This document shows positions 1 through 7,584 of a DNA stretch of 23,661 nt, one piece after another. Location: NCBI GenBank assembly GCA_038213835.1, contig JBBQSN010000041.1:1-23661 (forward strand), given 5' to 3'. The DNA is from JBBQSN01 sp038213835 (GTDB taxonomy: Bacteria; Actinomycetota; Actinomycetes; Actinomycetales; CAWJMD01). Positions within the stretch are counted from its first letter, which is position 1. Each line of letters opens with the position of its first letter. A program made the position numbers and the translations under genes. The notes under the pieces were generated by a model. It was given only the letters and a program-made list of their open reading frames with translations, searched no databases and was not told the DNA's origin.

Positions 1-631
1 GGATCACGACCAGCTCGGCCTGCTCGGCCACGCTGACGGCGGAACCGTGCAGGTGGTCCAGGCCCACCTCGGGCGGTCCGGGACGCGGGACCAGGGCGCG
101 GGCGGCGATCTCGGCGAGCTGCTCGGGCGACAGCGAGAACACCAGCTCCGGCAACAACCCGGCCAGGTGCGGGTCGAGCGAGACCGCGCGCGGCAGTCGG
201 CGGCCGCTGGTGGCGAACCGGTCGGCCAGCTCGTCGGCCACCCGCTTGTACGCCCGGTACTGCAGCAGCCGGGCGAACAGCAGGTCGCGCGCCTCGAGCA
301 GGGCGAGGTCCTCGGCGTCCTCCACCTGGCCGGACGGGAGCAGCCGGGCGGCCTTCAGGTCGAGCAGCGTGGCCGCCACGACGAGGAACTCGCTGGCCTG
401 GTCGAGGTCCCACAGCCCGCCCTCCACCGCCCGGATGTGCGCGATGAACTCGTCCGTCACGGCGGCCAGGGCGACCTGGGTGATGTCCATCTGGTGCTTG
501 GCGATGAGGCTCAGCAGCAGGTCGAACGGCCCGGAGAAGTTCTCCAGGTGCACCTCGAAGGCGGGCGTGCCCGGGCGGGTGGGGACCTGCTCGGTCGCCG
601 CGGCGGGCCCGGGCGTGCTCACGCTGCTCAC
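1..631 (-). CDS. scpA: Segregation and condensation protein A (partial, 3' end off the window)
   Basis: ScpA is the kleisin subunit that bridges SMC heads with ScpB in the bacterial condensin complex and helps organise and segregate the chromosome. The reading frame on the minus strand gives about 210 residues with the hallmark N-terminal kleisin motif FEVHLENFSGPFDLLLSLI, followed by the helical stretch around EFLVVAATLLDLKAARLL that is typical of the family. The C-terminal winged-helix end lies beyond position 1. Two in-frame GTG starts are possible, at 631 and 622. I chose 631 because a GAGG element lies upstream, although its spacing is long. The gene starts 34 bases after the parA stop, so the two are probably co-transcribed. 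ScpB would be expected next, outside the window. Confidence 0.93.
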   Translation of the reverse strand, partial: MSSVSTPGPAAATEQVPTRPGTPAFEVHLENFSGPFDLLLSLIAKHQMDITQVALAAVTDEFIAHIRAVEGGLWDLDQASEFLVVAATLLDLKAARLLPSGQVEDAEDLALLEARDLLFARLLQYRAYKRVADELADRFATSGRRLPRAVSLDPHLAGLLPELVFSLSPEQLAEIAARALVPRPGPPEVGLDHLHGSAVSVAEQAELVVI

Positions 632-665
632 GGGGTGTTCACCGCCTCGGCCGGGACGGGCGCGA

Positions 666-1547
666 TCAGGCGACCTGACCGCGGGCGACGAGCTCACGCG
701 CCAGCTGCCGGTACGCCTCGGCACCCGCGTGCCCGGAGGCGTAGCGGGTGATGGGCGCGGCGACGACCGAGGCCTCGGGGAACTTGACGGTACGGCCGAT
801 CACGGTGTGGAAGACCTGCTCACCGAAGGCCTCGACCAGCCGCTGGACGACCTCGCGGCTGTGCAGGGTGCGCGCGTCGTACATCGTGGCGAGGATGCCG
901 TCGAGCTGCAGCCGCGGGTTCAGCCGGTCCTGGATCTTCTCGATCGTCTCCATCAGCAGCGCGACCCCTCGCATGGCGAAGAACTCGCACTCCATCGGGA
1001 TCAGCACGCCGTGCGAGGCGGTCAGCGCGTTGACCGTGAGCAGGCCGAGCGAGGGCTGGCAGTCGATCAGGACGACGTCGTACTCGTCCTCGACCGGACG
1101 CAGCACGCGCGACAGGATCTGCTCGCGGGCCACCTCGCCCACCAGCTGCACCTCGGCGGCCGACAGGTCGATGTTCGCCGGGAGGATGTCGAGGTCCTCC
1201 ACCCCGGTGGGCGCGATGACGTCGTGGATGTCGACGCCGCGCTCCATCAGCAGGTTGTACACCGTGGTGTCGAGCGTGTGCGGGTTGCTGCCGAGGCCCA
1301 CCGAGAGCGCGCCCTGGGGGTCGAAGTCGACCAGCAGCACCTTGCGGCCGTACTCGGCGAGCGCCGCGCCCAGGCTGATGGTGGAGGTGGTCTTCCCCAC
1401 CCCGCCCTTCTGGTTGCACAGCGAGATGATCCGCGCCGGGCCGTGCGAGGCGAGCGGCTTCGGCGCCCCGAACCGCGGCAGGGGCCGCCCGGTGGGGCCC
1501 AGCCCGTTCGCTGCGGGCGTCGCGGCGTCGGAGGTCGTGCTGGTCAC
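666..1547 (-). CDS. parA: ParA-family chromosome partitioning ATPase
   Basis: This is a 293-residue ATPase of the ParA/MinD type. After a roughly 38-residue Pro/Ala-rich tail comes the deviant Walker A motif KGGVGKTT at about residues 47-54. The Walker A' region VLLVDFDPQGALSVGLG and the DCQPSLGLLTVNAL segment follow (the usual form is DCPPSLG). ParA proteins form nucleotide-dependent dimers that bind DNA and position ParB-bound cargo. This copy lies in the conserved xerD-parA-scpA arrangement and not next to parB, so it is probably the second actinobacterial ParA paralogue, with a role near condensin. It starts at GTG (1547) with no clear ribosome site. A 113-base gap separates it from the xerD stop, so it may have its own promoter. 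Confidence 0.92.
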   Translation of the reverse strand: MTSTTSDAATPAANGLGPTGRPLPRFGAPKPLASHGPARIISLCNQKGGVGKTTSTISLGAALAEYGRKVLLVDFDPQGALSVGLGSNPHTLDTTVYNLLMERGVDIHDVIAPTGVEDLDILPANIDLSAAEVQLVGEVAREQILSRVLRPVEDEYDVVLIDCQPSLGLLTVNALTASHGVLIPMECEFFAMRGVALLMETIEKIQDRLNPRLQLDGILATMYDARTLHSREVVQRLVEAFGEQVFHTVIGRTVKFPEASVVAAPITRYASGHAGAEAYRQLARELVARGQVA

Positions 1548-1660
1548 TGGTGGGCTCGCCTCTGGGTGCTCGGGTGCAGGTGCTCGTGCGCGGTCGGCGT
1601 GCGGTGGTGGTGGCCCGTGGACCGCTCGTCGGCCGCCTCTGGATCAGACGCGACCCTATC

Positions 1661-2662
1661 TCAGCGTGCCCGTGGGTGGGCGCCCACGTACACCTCGCGC
1701 AACCGGTCGATCGTCACCAGCGTGTAGACCTGCGTGGTGGTCACCGAGGCGTGCCCGAGCAGCTCCTGGACGACCCGGACGTCGGCGCCGCCCTCGAGCA
1801 GGTGGGTGGCGAAGGAGTGCCGCAGCGTGTGCGGCGAGACGTGGGTCCTGAGCCGGGCGCGGTCGGCGGCAGCGCGCAGCACCGTCCAGGCGCTCTGCCG
1901 CGACAGGCGTCCACCGCGGGTGTTGAGGAACACGGCCGGCGTGCCGGTCCCCGCAGCGGCCAGCACCGGCCGCGACCGCACCAGGTAGGCCTGGAGGGCG
2001 CGCACCGCGTACGAGCCCAGCGGCACCAGGCGCTCCTTGTTGCCCTTGCCGAACAGCCGGACGGCCGCGCCGTCCCCGCCGGCCGACGAGCCCTGCAGCA
2101 CCTGCGGCGGCAGGTCGTCGAGGTCGAGGCCGACCGCCTCGCTGATCCGGGCGCCCGTCGCGTAGAGCACCTCGAGCAGGGCCCGGTCGCGCACGGCGGC
2201 CGGGGTGTCCCCCGCCGACGAGGCCTCCAGCAGCAGCCGGACGTCGTCGACCGAGATCGCCTTCGGCAGCCGCTTGGGCGCCTGCGGCGGCCGGACGTCG
2301 TCCGAGGGGTCCAGCGGCGTCACGCCCTCCCGGGCCAGGAACCGGTGCCAGCCGCGGACGGCGACAACGGTGCGAGCCGCGGACGAGGCGGTGAGCACCG
2401 GCCGGCCGTCGTCGCCGGTGCGCAGCGCCGCGAGGAAGTCCGCCACGTGCTGGGCCTGCACCTCCTCCGGGCCGGACAGTCCGCGACCGACCAGGTACGC
2501 GAGGTACCGGTCGAGGTCGCGCCGGTAGGCGGACAGGGTGTTGCCCGCCAGGCCGCGCTCGACCTCGAGGTGCTCGAGGTAGGCGCGCAGGTGACGTCCC
2601 AGCGCCGCACCGGGACCGGCGGGGGTGCCGGACCCGGTGGGCGTGCCGGGGGCAGGGCTCAG
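1661..2662 (-). CDS. xerD: Tyrosine site-specific recombinase XerD
   Basis: XerD resolves chromosome dimers at dif with its partner XerC. All six catalytic residues of the tyrosine recombinase fold are visible: Arg in ATGARISEAV, Lys in GKGNKERLV, the H-x-x-R box in HTLRHSFATHLL, His in LLGHASVTTT and the nucleophile Tyr in TTQVYT. The N-terminal SAM-like core-binding domain (HLEVERGLAGNTLSAYRRDL) lies upstream of the first in-frame GTG (2461), so that GTG cannot be the true start. The frame is open to 2704 and holds no ATG, GTG or TTG before the domain. The best start is CTG at 2662, which overlaps the ald TGA as CTGA and has GAGGTG five bases upstream. This gives 333 residues. Translation is probably coupled to ald. 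Confidence 0.92.
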   Translation of the reverse strand: MSPAPGTPTGSGTPAGPGAALGRHLRAYLEHLEVERGLAGNTLSAYRRDLDRYLAYLVGRGLSGPEEVQAQHVADFLAALRTGDDGRPVLTASSAARTVVAVRGWHRFLAREGVTPLDPSDDVRPPQAPKRLPKAISVDDVRLLLEASSAGDTPAAVRDRALLEVLYATGARISEAVGLDLDDLPPQVLQGSSAGGDGAAVRLFGKGNKERLVPLGSYAVRALQAYLVRSRPVLAAAGTGTPAVFLNTRGGRLSRQSAWTVLRAAADRARLRTHVSPHTLRHSFATHLLEGGADVRVVQELLGHASVTTTQVYTLVTIDRLREVYVGAHPRAR

Positions 2663-3774
2663 GACAGCACCTCGGCGAGCGGCGTGCTGTCGATGCCGAC
2701 GGCCTCACCCACCGGGCCGTTCGTCAGCAGGCCGGCGTGGGTGTTCAGTCCGGGAGCCAGCGACCCGTCGCGCCGGCAGGCCTGCTCCCAGCCGTGGTTC
2801 GCGACGGCGACGACGTACGGCAGCGTGGCGTTGGTGAGGGCGTAGGTGGACGTGTTCGGCACCGCACCCGGCATGTTCGCGACGCAGTAGAAGACCGAGT
2901 CGTGGACCGCGTACGTGGGGTCGTCGTGCGTGGTGGCGCGCGAGTCCTCGAAGCACCCGCCCTGGTCGATCGCGATGTCGACCAGCACCGACCCCGGCTT
3001 CATCCGGGAGACCAGCTCGTTGCTCACCAGCTTCGGCGCGGCGGCACCGGCGATCAGCACCGCGCCGATCACCATGTCCGCCTCCTCCACCTGCTGCTGG
3101 ATCGCGAGCCTGGACGAGGCGAGCCCGTGGACCCGGTTGCCATAACGCCAGAACGACATCCGCAGCTTGTCGAGGTCGGTGTCGAGCAACGTGACGTCCG
3201 CGCCCATGCCCAGCGCGATGTTCGCGGCGTTCTGGCCGGAGACGCCGGCGCCGATGATGACGACCTTGGCGTTCGCGACGCCCCCGACCCCGCCCATCAG
3301 CACCCCTCGACCGCCCTGCGCCTTCATCAGCGAGTGGGCGCCGACCTGCGGAGCGAGGCAGCCGGCCACCTCCGACATCGGGTAGAGCAGCGGCAGTCCG
3401 CCGGACGGCAGCTGCACGGTCTCGTAGGCGATCGCCGTGACCTTCTTCTCCAGCAGCACCTCGGTGAGCGGCTTGTCGGCCGCCAGGTGCAGGAAGGTGA
3501 AGAGCGTCAGACCCTCCCGCATCCGGTGGTACTCCTGCTCGACGGGCTCCTTGACCTTGAGCACCGTGTCGACCGAGCCCCACACGTCGTCGGCCGACTC
3601 CAGGACGGTCGCACCGGCGGCGACGTACTCCGCGTCGGCGATCTGGGAGCCGACCCCGGCGTCCCTCTCGACGTACACCTCGTGCCCGTGCTGGGTCAGC
3701 TCGTGCGCACCGACGGGCGTCAGCGCGACCCGGTACTCGTGGTTCTTGACCTCGCGGGGGATGCCCACCTTCAC
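2659..3774 (-). CDS. ald: Alanine dehydrogenase
   Basis: Alanine dehydrogenase catalyses NAD-dependent reversible deamination of L-alanine to pyruvate and ammonia in the cytosol. The 371-residue product has the normal family length. It begins with KVGIPREVKNHEYRVALTP, which carries the substrate-binding arginine. LKVKEPVEQE holds the catalytic lysine, FTFLHLAADK the catalytic histidine, and VVIIGAGVSGQNAANIALG is the Rossmann NAD-binding glycine loop. Active-site aspartate is seen in DIAIDQGG. The GTG start at 3774 follows a GAGG ribosome site with seven bases of spacing; longer upstream frames are spurious. It is the first gene of the minus-strand block, and its stop codon overlaps the proposed xerD start. 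Confidence 0.96.
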   Translation of the reverse strand: MKVGIPREVKNHEYRVALTPVGAHELTQHGHEVYVERDAGVGSQIADAEYVAAGATVLESADDVWGSVDTVLKVKEPVEQEYHRMREGLTLFTFLHLAADKPLTEVLLEKKVTAIAYETVQLPSGGLPLLYPMSEVAGCLAPQVGAHSLMKAQGGRGVLMGGVGGVANAKVVIIGAGVSGQNAANIALGMGADVTLLDTDLDKLRMSFWRYGNRVHGLASSRLAIQQQVEEADMVIGAVLIAGAAAPKLVSNELVSRMKPGSVLVDIAIDQGGCFEDSRATTHDDPTYAVHDSVFYCVANMPGAVPNTSTYALTNATLPYVVAVANHGWEQACRRDGSLAPGLNTHAGLLTNGPVGEAVGIDSTPLAEVLS

Positions 3775-3985
3775 AGCAGTGCCTCGTCCTTCGGTCTCGC
3801 CGCGGGCTCGCCCGGGTCCGGGTGCGCCGCACGGTCGCGGGGACGCCGGACGTCGTCGGCCGGCGCTGGGGTCGGTCCCCGGCAGGGCGACGCGCGGTCC
3901 GCCGGGCTGCCGGGCCCGTGCCGCCGCCGAGCATAGTGTCGGTGCGCACCCACACCGGTGCTGCTCTCTGCCCGTCCGCCGACCC

Positions 3986-4025
3986 AGCCCCGAACCAGCC
4001 CCGAACCAGCCCCGAACCAGCCCCG
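3986..4025 (+). repeat. Tandem 11-bp repeat, about 3.6 copies
   Basis: The unit AGCCCCGAACC is repeated exactly three times (3986, 3997, 4008) and is followed by a seven-base partial copy that runs into the ribosome site of the next gene. The repeat lies in the 261-base divergent region between ald and the 207-residue membrane protein gene. The rest of that region shows no recognisable gene. Because 11 is not a multiple of three, the repeat is unlikely to be coding. It may be a slippage-prone spacer in the 5' leader. Confidence 0.85.
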
Positions 4026-4035
4026 GAGGCGTCCC

Positions 4036-4659
4036 ATGCCGTTCACCGCGCTGTACGCGCGCACGCCCTCCCGCGCCGCCTTCCAGGCCCTCGGCGACGT
4101 CCTGCTCGTCGTCTGGATCTGGCTGGTCTGGCGGGCCGGTCAGGCGGTCGGGGACGCCACCCGCGAGCTCGCCGACTCGGGGCGCCGGCTCGACGCCGGG
4201 GCCACCGACGCGGCGAGCAGCTTCGACGGCGCGGCCGAGGTGGCGCAGCGCGTCCCCATCGTCGGTGACGAGCTCTCCGGGCCGTTCACCTCCGCCGGCG
4301 ACGCCGCGGACGCGATCGCCGCCGCGGGCCGCCGGCAGGTCGAGGTGGTCGAGGACCTCGCGTCGATCCTGACCGTCGTCGTGATCGTGGTCCCCGTGCT
4401 GCTGGCGATCGCGCTGCGGGTGCCGGGCCGGGTGCGGTTCGCCCGGCGGGCGGCCGCGGCCCGCCGCTTCATCGACGCCGACGCCGACCTCGCTCTGTTC
4501 GCCCTGCGCGCCATGGCGAACCAGCCGATGCACAAGATCGCGCGGGTCTCCCCCGACCCGGTCGAAGCCTGGCGCAGCGGCGACGCCGACGTCGTGCGCG
4601 CCCTGGCGGCGCTGGAGCTCCGCGACTGCGGGCTCACGCTCCCGCAGGGGGCCGGATGA
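4036..4659 (+). CDS. Hypothetical two-helix membrane protein
   Basis: This 207-residue protein is not one I can name. It has a hydrophobic segment at about residues 19-34 (ALGDVLLVVWIWLVW) and a second at about 111-129 (ILTVVVIVVPVLLAIAL). An Ala/Asp-rich stretch of about 75 residues between them probably lies outside the membrane. The C-terminal 75 residues are charged and probably cytoplasmic. The start is fixed by a perfect GGAGG at 4025-4029, six bases before ATG. The stop overlaps the next start as ATGA, so it is translationally coupled to the patatin-like gene. That position suggests a role in the same membrane-lipid process, which is inference only. Confidence 0.82.
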   Translation: MPFTALYARTPSRAAFQALGDVLLVVWIWLVWRAGQAVGDATRELADSGRRLDAGATDAASSFDGAAEVAQRVPIVGDELSGPFTSAGDAADAIAAAGRRQVEVVEDLASILTVVVIVVPVLLAIALRVPGRVRFARRAAAARRFIDADADLALFALRAMANQPMHKIARVSPDPVEAWRSGDADVVRALAALELRDCGLTLPQGAG

Positions 4660-5534
4660 CCGCGGGGCAGCAGCGAGGGACGGCGTCGCAGCGACCCCGG
4701 ACGGCGTTCGTGCTGGGCGGCGGGGGCGTGCTCGGCGCCAGCGAGGTGGGGATGGCGCGGGCGCTGGTCGAGGCGGGCATCCGTCCGGACGTGGTGCTGG
4801 GCACCAGCATCGGTGCCGTGAACGGCGCGGCGATGGCGCGCGACCCCGGGCCCGAGACGGTCGAGCTGCTGACCCGGTGGTGGTCGAGCGAGGCGACGTC
4901 GGCGTTCTCGAGCGCCCCTCTCGACCGGCTCAGGACGATGACGCGCACCGCCCTGCACACCGGCGCCGGTCTGGAAGGACTGCTGCAGAGCACCTTCGGG
5001 GACGTCGACATCGACGATCTCCAGGTGCCGTTCGGCTGCTGCGCCGCCTCGATCGAGCGGTACAGCGAGCACTGGTTCGAGTCCGGCCCCCTGGTCCCGG
5101 CACTGATGGCCTCCTGCGCCGTCCCCGGGCTGTTCCCGCCCTACCGCGTGGGCGACGAGCACTTCGTCGACGGTGGCCTGGTGAACTCGATCCCGGTCTC
5201 GCGGGCGGTGGAGCTGGGCGCCCGCACCGTCTACGTGCTGCAGGTCGGACGGATCGAGAGCCCGCTGACCGCCCCGACCCGCCCGTGGGAGGTCGCCACC
5301 GTGGCCTTCGAGATCGCGCGCCGGCACCGCTTCACCCGCGACCTGGCCACCCTGGGAGACGACGTCACCGTGCACGTGCTGCCGACCGGGGACGAGAAGA
5401 CCCCCGCGTCGGCGAACATCCGGTACCGCTCGACGACCGCGGTCCCACGCCGGATCGAATCGGCCTACCGGGCCTCGGTCGCCTACCTCGAGTCGGCACG
5501 TCACACCGATACCTCTGCGGGAGAGGGCATCTGA
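4656..5534 (+). CDS. Patatin-like phospholipase
   Basis: Patatin-like lipases hydrolyse acyl chains from glycerolipids with a Ser-Asp dyad. The 292-residue product has the oxyanion-hole glycine loop GGGGVLGASEVG at residues 21-32. The nucleophile elbow GTSIG at 49-53 places Ser51 as nucleophile, and the Asp-Gly-Gly motif at 172-174 (HFVDGGLVNSIP) supplies the dyad Asp172. The domain resembles the bacterial RssA/YlbK-type group. The start overlaps the previous stop (ATGA) and the end overlaps the next start (TGATG), so this is the middle gene of a tightly coupled operon. Its neighbour is a PlsC-type acyltransferase, so deacylation and reacylation of phospholipids are plausible partner activities. 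The actual substrate is unknown. Confidence 0.93.
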   Translation: MTAGQQRGTASQRPRTAFVLGGGGVLGASEVGMARALVEAGIRPDVVLGTSIGAVNGAAMARDPGPETVELLTRWWSSEATSAFSSAPLDRLRTMTRTALHTGAGLEGLLQSTFGDVDIDDLQVPFGCCAASIERYSEHWFESGPLVPALMASCAVPGLFPPYRVGDEHFVDGGLVNSIPVSRAVELGARTVYVLQVGRIESPLTAPTRPWEVATVAFEIARRHRFTRDLATLGDDVTVHVLPTGDEKTPASANIRYRSTTAVPRRIESAYRASVAYLESARHTDTSAGEGI

Positions 5535-6598
5535 TGGGGCTGCCGCCGGTCTGGGTCCGTCGGGTCGTGCTCGCGCCGGCCATGGTGCTGATCACGGTGC
5601 TGCTCCTCGGCGTGCTCCCCCTGGCCGTCCTGGGGGCAGCCGTCGCCTCCCCCCTGATCCCGGGGAGGTGGCGTCCGCTGCGCGTGCTGTGGATGGTGCT
5701 GCTCGCCCTGCTCCTGGAGTCCGCCGCCCTCGTCGTCCTGCTGGTGCTCTGGGTCTGCTCGGGGTTCGGCTGGAAGATCCGTTCGCCGCGGTTCGAGCGT
5801 GCCCACTACGACCTCGCCCGGTGGCTGCTCCGGATCCTGTTCCACGAGTGCCAGCGGGTGCTGCGCGTGCAGGTCTCGGTCGAGGGGCCCGAGCCGGCCC
5901 ATCTCACGGGACGACCGTTGCTCGTGTTCGCGCGCCATGCCGGGCCGGGTGACTCGTTCCTCATCGTGCACGCCCTGCTGTCCTGGTACGACCGGGAGCC
6001 CAGGATCGTGCTCAAGGACACGCTGCAGTGGGACCCGCTCGTCGACGTCCTGCTCTCCCGGCTGCCGAACCGGTTCATCCGTCCGGCCGGAGGGTCTCGG
6101 GGCGCCGGCCGAGGGTCGGTCGACCTGGTGACCGAGCTCGCGATCGACCTGGACGACGACGACGCGTTCCTCATCTTCCCCGAGGGCGGCAACTACACCG
6201 ACCGGCGCCGGGCCAGGGCGATCGCGAAGCTGCGCGAGAAGGGTCTGATCGAGGAGGCCGACATGGCCGAGCAGATGAGGCACGTCCTGCCCCCGCGTCC
6301 CGGTGGGGTCGGCGCCGCCATCGCCGCCGCCCCGTCCGCCGACGTGCTCTGGGTGGCCCACAGCGGGCTCGACCACGTGGTGACCGTCGGCGACATGTGG
6401 CGGGCGCTGCCCGTCGACACCACGATCCGGATGCGGTGGTGGCTCGTCCCGGCCGACGAGATCCCGGTGGGCGAGGCCGAGCGCACGCAGTGGCTCTACG
6501 CCTGGTGGACCCGGATCGACGAGTGGGTCGGCGAGCAGCGCGAGGCGGCCGGCACCTCACCCGGCACCGCAGTCGGCACCGCGCCCGGCGAGCCCTGA
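5534..6598 (+). CDS. PlsC-type 1-acylglycerol-3-phosphate acyltransferase-like protein
   Basis: This 354-residue protein has two hydrophobic segments near its N-terminus (about 12-39 and 50-76). An acyltransferase domain of the PlsC/LPLAT family follows. The catalytic H-x4-D motif is HAGPGD (His135, Asp140), and the acceptor-phosphate motif is FPEGGNYTDRR at about 215. These motifs indicate transfer of an acyl chain to a lysophospholipid or a related acceptor at the membrane. The ATG start has GGAGAGGG upstream and shares one base with the patatin-like stop codon. The last 20 residues are Gly/Thr/Ala-rich and probably disordered. The exact acceptor cannot be read from the sequence. Confidence 0.9.
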   Translation: MGLPPVWVRRVVLAPAMVLITVLLLGVLPLAVLGAAVASPLIPGRWRPLRVLWMVLLALLLESAALVVLLVLWVCSGFGWKIRSPRFERAHYDLARWLLRILFHECQRVLRVQVSVEGPEPAHLTGRPLLVFARHAGPGDSFLIVHALLSWYDREPRIVLKDTLQWDPLVDVLLSRLPNRFIRPAGGSRGAGRGSVDLVTELAIDLDDDDAFLIFPEGGNYTDRRRARAIAKLREKGLIEEADMAEQMRHVLPPRPGGVGAAIAAAPSADVLWVAHSGLDHVVTVGDMWRALPVDTTIRMRWWLVPADEIPVGEAERTQWLYAWWTRIDEWVGEQREAAGTSPGTAVGTAPGEP

Positions 6599-6599
6599 G

Positions 6600-7433
6600 G
6601 TGGCGCGGTCGCGGCGCCCGACCGCGCGCGGACCATCCGGTGCGGCTCCGGTCGCTGGGGCCCACCCGGTCGACACCGGCACCGCCACGCTGGTGCAGCA
6701 CACCGACGACCCCGGCCTGTGGACGCTGCTCGTCAACGGGGTGCCGTCGTCCTCGTTGCGGCCCGAGGACCCCGCCCGGCTGGACTTCGAGTACCTGCAG
6801 CAGATCTCGGACGTCCTGGACGCCGTCGTGCCGGCGCCGGCGCCGCTGCGGGTGCTGCACCTCGGTGGGGCCGGTTGCGCTCTCCCATGGGCCCTGGAGG
6901 CGACGCGTCCCGGGTCGCAGCAGGTGGTGCTCGAGCTGGACGGCGCCCTCACCGCCCTGGTGCGCACCTGGTTCGACCTGCCCCGGTCGCCGAGCCTGCG
7001 GATCCAGGCCGTCGACGCCCGGGCAGGTGTCGCCGCGCGGCGGGACGCCTCGGCCGAGGCCGTCGTACGCGACGTCTTCGCCGGCGACGCCACACCGCAC
7101 CACCTCTGCACGGTGGAGATGGCGCAGGACGTCCGGCGGGTCCTGTCACCCGGCGGCCTCTACCTCGTCAACGTGGCCGACCGGCCGCCCCTCGGAACAC
7201 TGCGGGCCGAGATCGCGACGGTGGCAACGGTCTTCGCGCACGTCGCGGTCGTGGCCGAGACCGCCGTGCTGCGGGGCCGGCGCTACGCCAACGCCGTCCT
7301 GGTCGGCAGCGACGCACCGCTCCCCCACACGGCGATGCAGCGCCGGCTCCAGCGCTCAGGCCTCAGCCTGCGCGTGGTGCACGGCCGGCGGCTCACCGAC
7401 ATGGTCGCGGGAGCCCGTCCGCTACGCGACTGA
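6600..7433 (+). CDS. Spermidine-synthase-like SAM-binding protein
   Basis: The 277-residue product has a Rossmann methyltransferase-like core of the spermine/spermidine synthase superfamily. The glycine loop is LRVLHLGGAGCALPWAL, the acidic end of the second strand is VVLELDGAL, and the GDATPHHLCTVEM segment is the position of the catalytic loop. Actinobacteria carry many such proteins, which are often annotated as polyamine aminopropyltransferase without proof. It lacks a clear copy of the classical catalytic D-x-x-D loop, so true spermidine synthesis is doubtful. The start is GTG, one base after the acyltransferase stop, so it belongs to the same operon. The first 20 residues are low complexity. 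Confidence 0.82.
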   Translation: MARSRRPTARGPSGAAPVAGAHPVDTGTATLVQHTDDPGLWTLLVNGVPSSSLRPEDPARLDFEYLQQISDVLDAVVPAPAPLRVLHLGGAGCALPWALEATRPGSQQVVLELDGALTALVRTWFDLPRSPSLRIQAVDARAGVAARRDASAEAVVRDVFAGDATPHHLCTVEMAQDVRRVLSPGGLYLVNVADRPPLGTLRAEIATVATVFAHVAVVAETAVLRGRRYANAVLVGSDAPLPHTAMQRRLQRSGLSLRVVHGRRLTDMVAGARPLRD

Positions 7434-7535
7434 GACCGGCTCCCGACGCGCCGGGCGGGGGCCGCCGGCGTGCACCGCGGCTCCCGGTGCTCCATGCTGT
7501 GCCACCGGAGCGAGGCGTCGGGGCGTCCTGCTGCA

Positions 7536-7558
7536 CCACGTCCGGCACCCGGACGTGG
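7536..7558. promoter_or_regulatory. Perfect 10-bp hairpin with 3-base loop
   Basis: CCACGTCCGG at 7536-7545 pairs exactly with CCGGACGTGG at 7549-7558 around the loop CAC. It lies in the 151-base gap between the spermidine-synthase-like gene and the DUF1206 gene, 26 bases before the DUF1206 ATG. There is no T-run after it, so it may be an actinobacterial-style terminator without a U-tract, or a protein-binding palindrome. The sequence does not decide between them. Confidence 0.6.
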
Positions 7559-7584
7559 CCACGACGAAGGGGTGGGGCTCGACC

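Noticed and set aside
210..1727. 505-residue plus-strand open frame
   Set aside because: It lies antisense to scpA and parA, is Arg/Ser/Pro-rich without domain motifs, and is explained by the high GC content.
2659..4533. Long N-terminal extension of alanine dehydrogenase
   Set aside because: The enzyme family starts at the KVGIPREVKNHEYR segment. GTG 3774 has a ribosome site, and the extension overlaps the opposite-strand membrane protein gene.
4140..5504. 454-residue minus-strand open frame
   Set aside because: It is antisense to the membrane protein and patatin-like genes, which have clear motifs and coupled starts. It has low-complexity composition.
6028..7584. Upstream extension of the DUF1206 frame to an 800-residue protein
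   Set aside because: The extension is out of frame with two well-supported genes and consists of Arg/Pro/Ser runs. Homology begins at the ATG at 7585.
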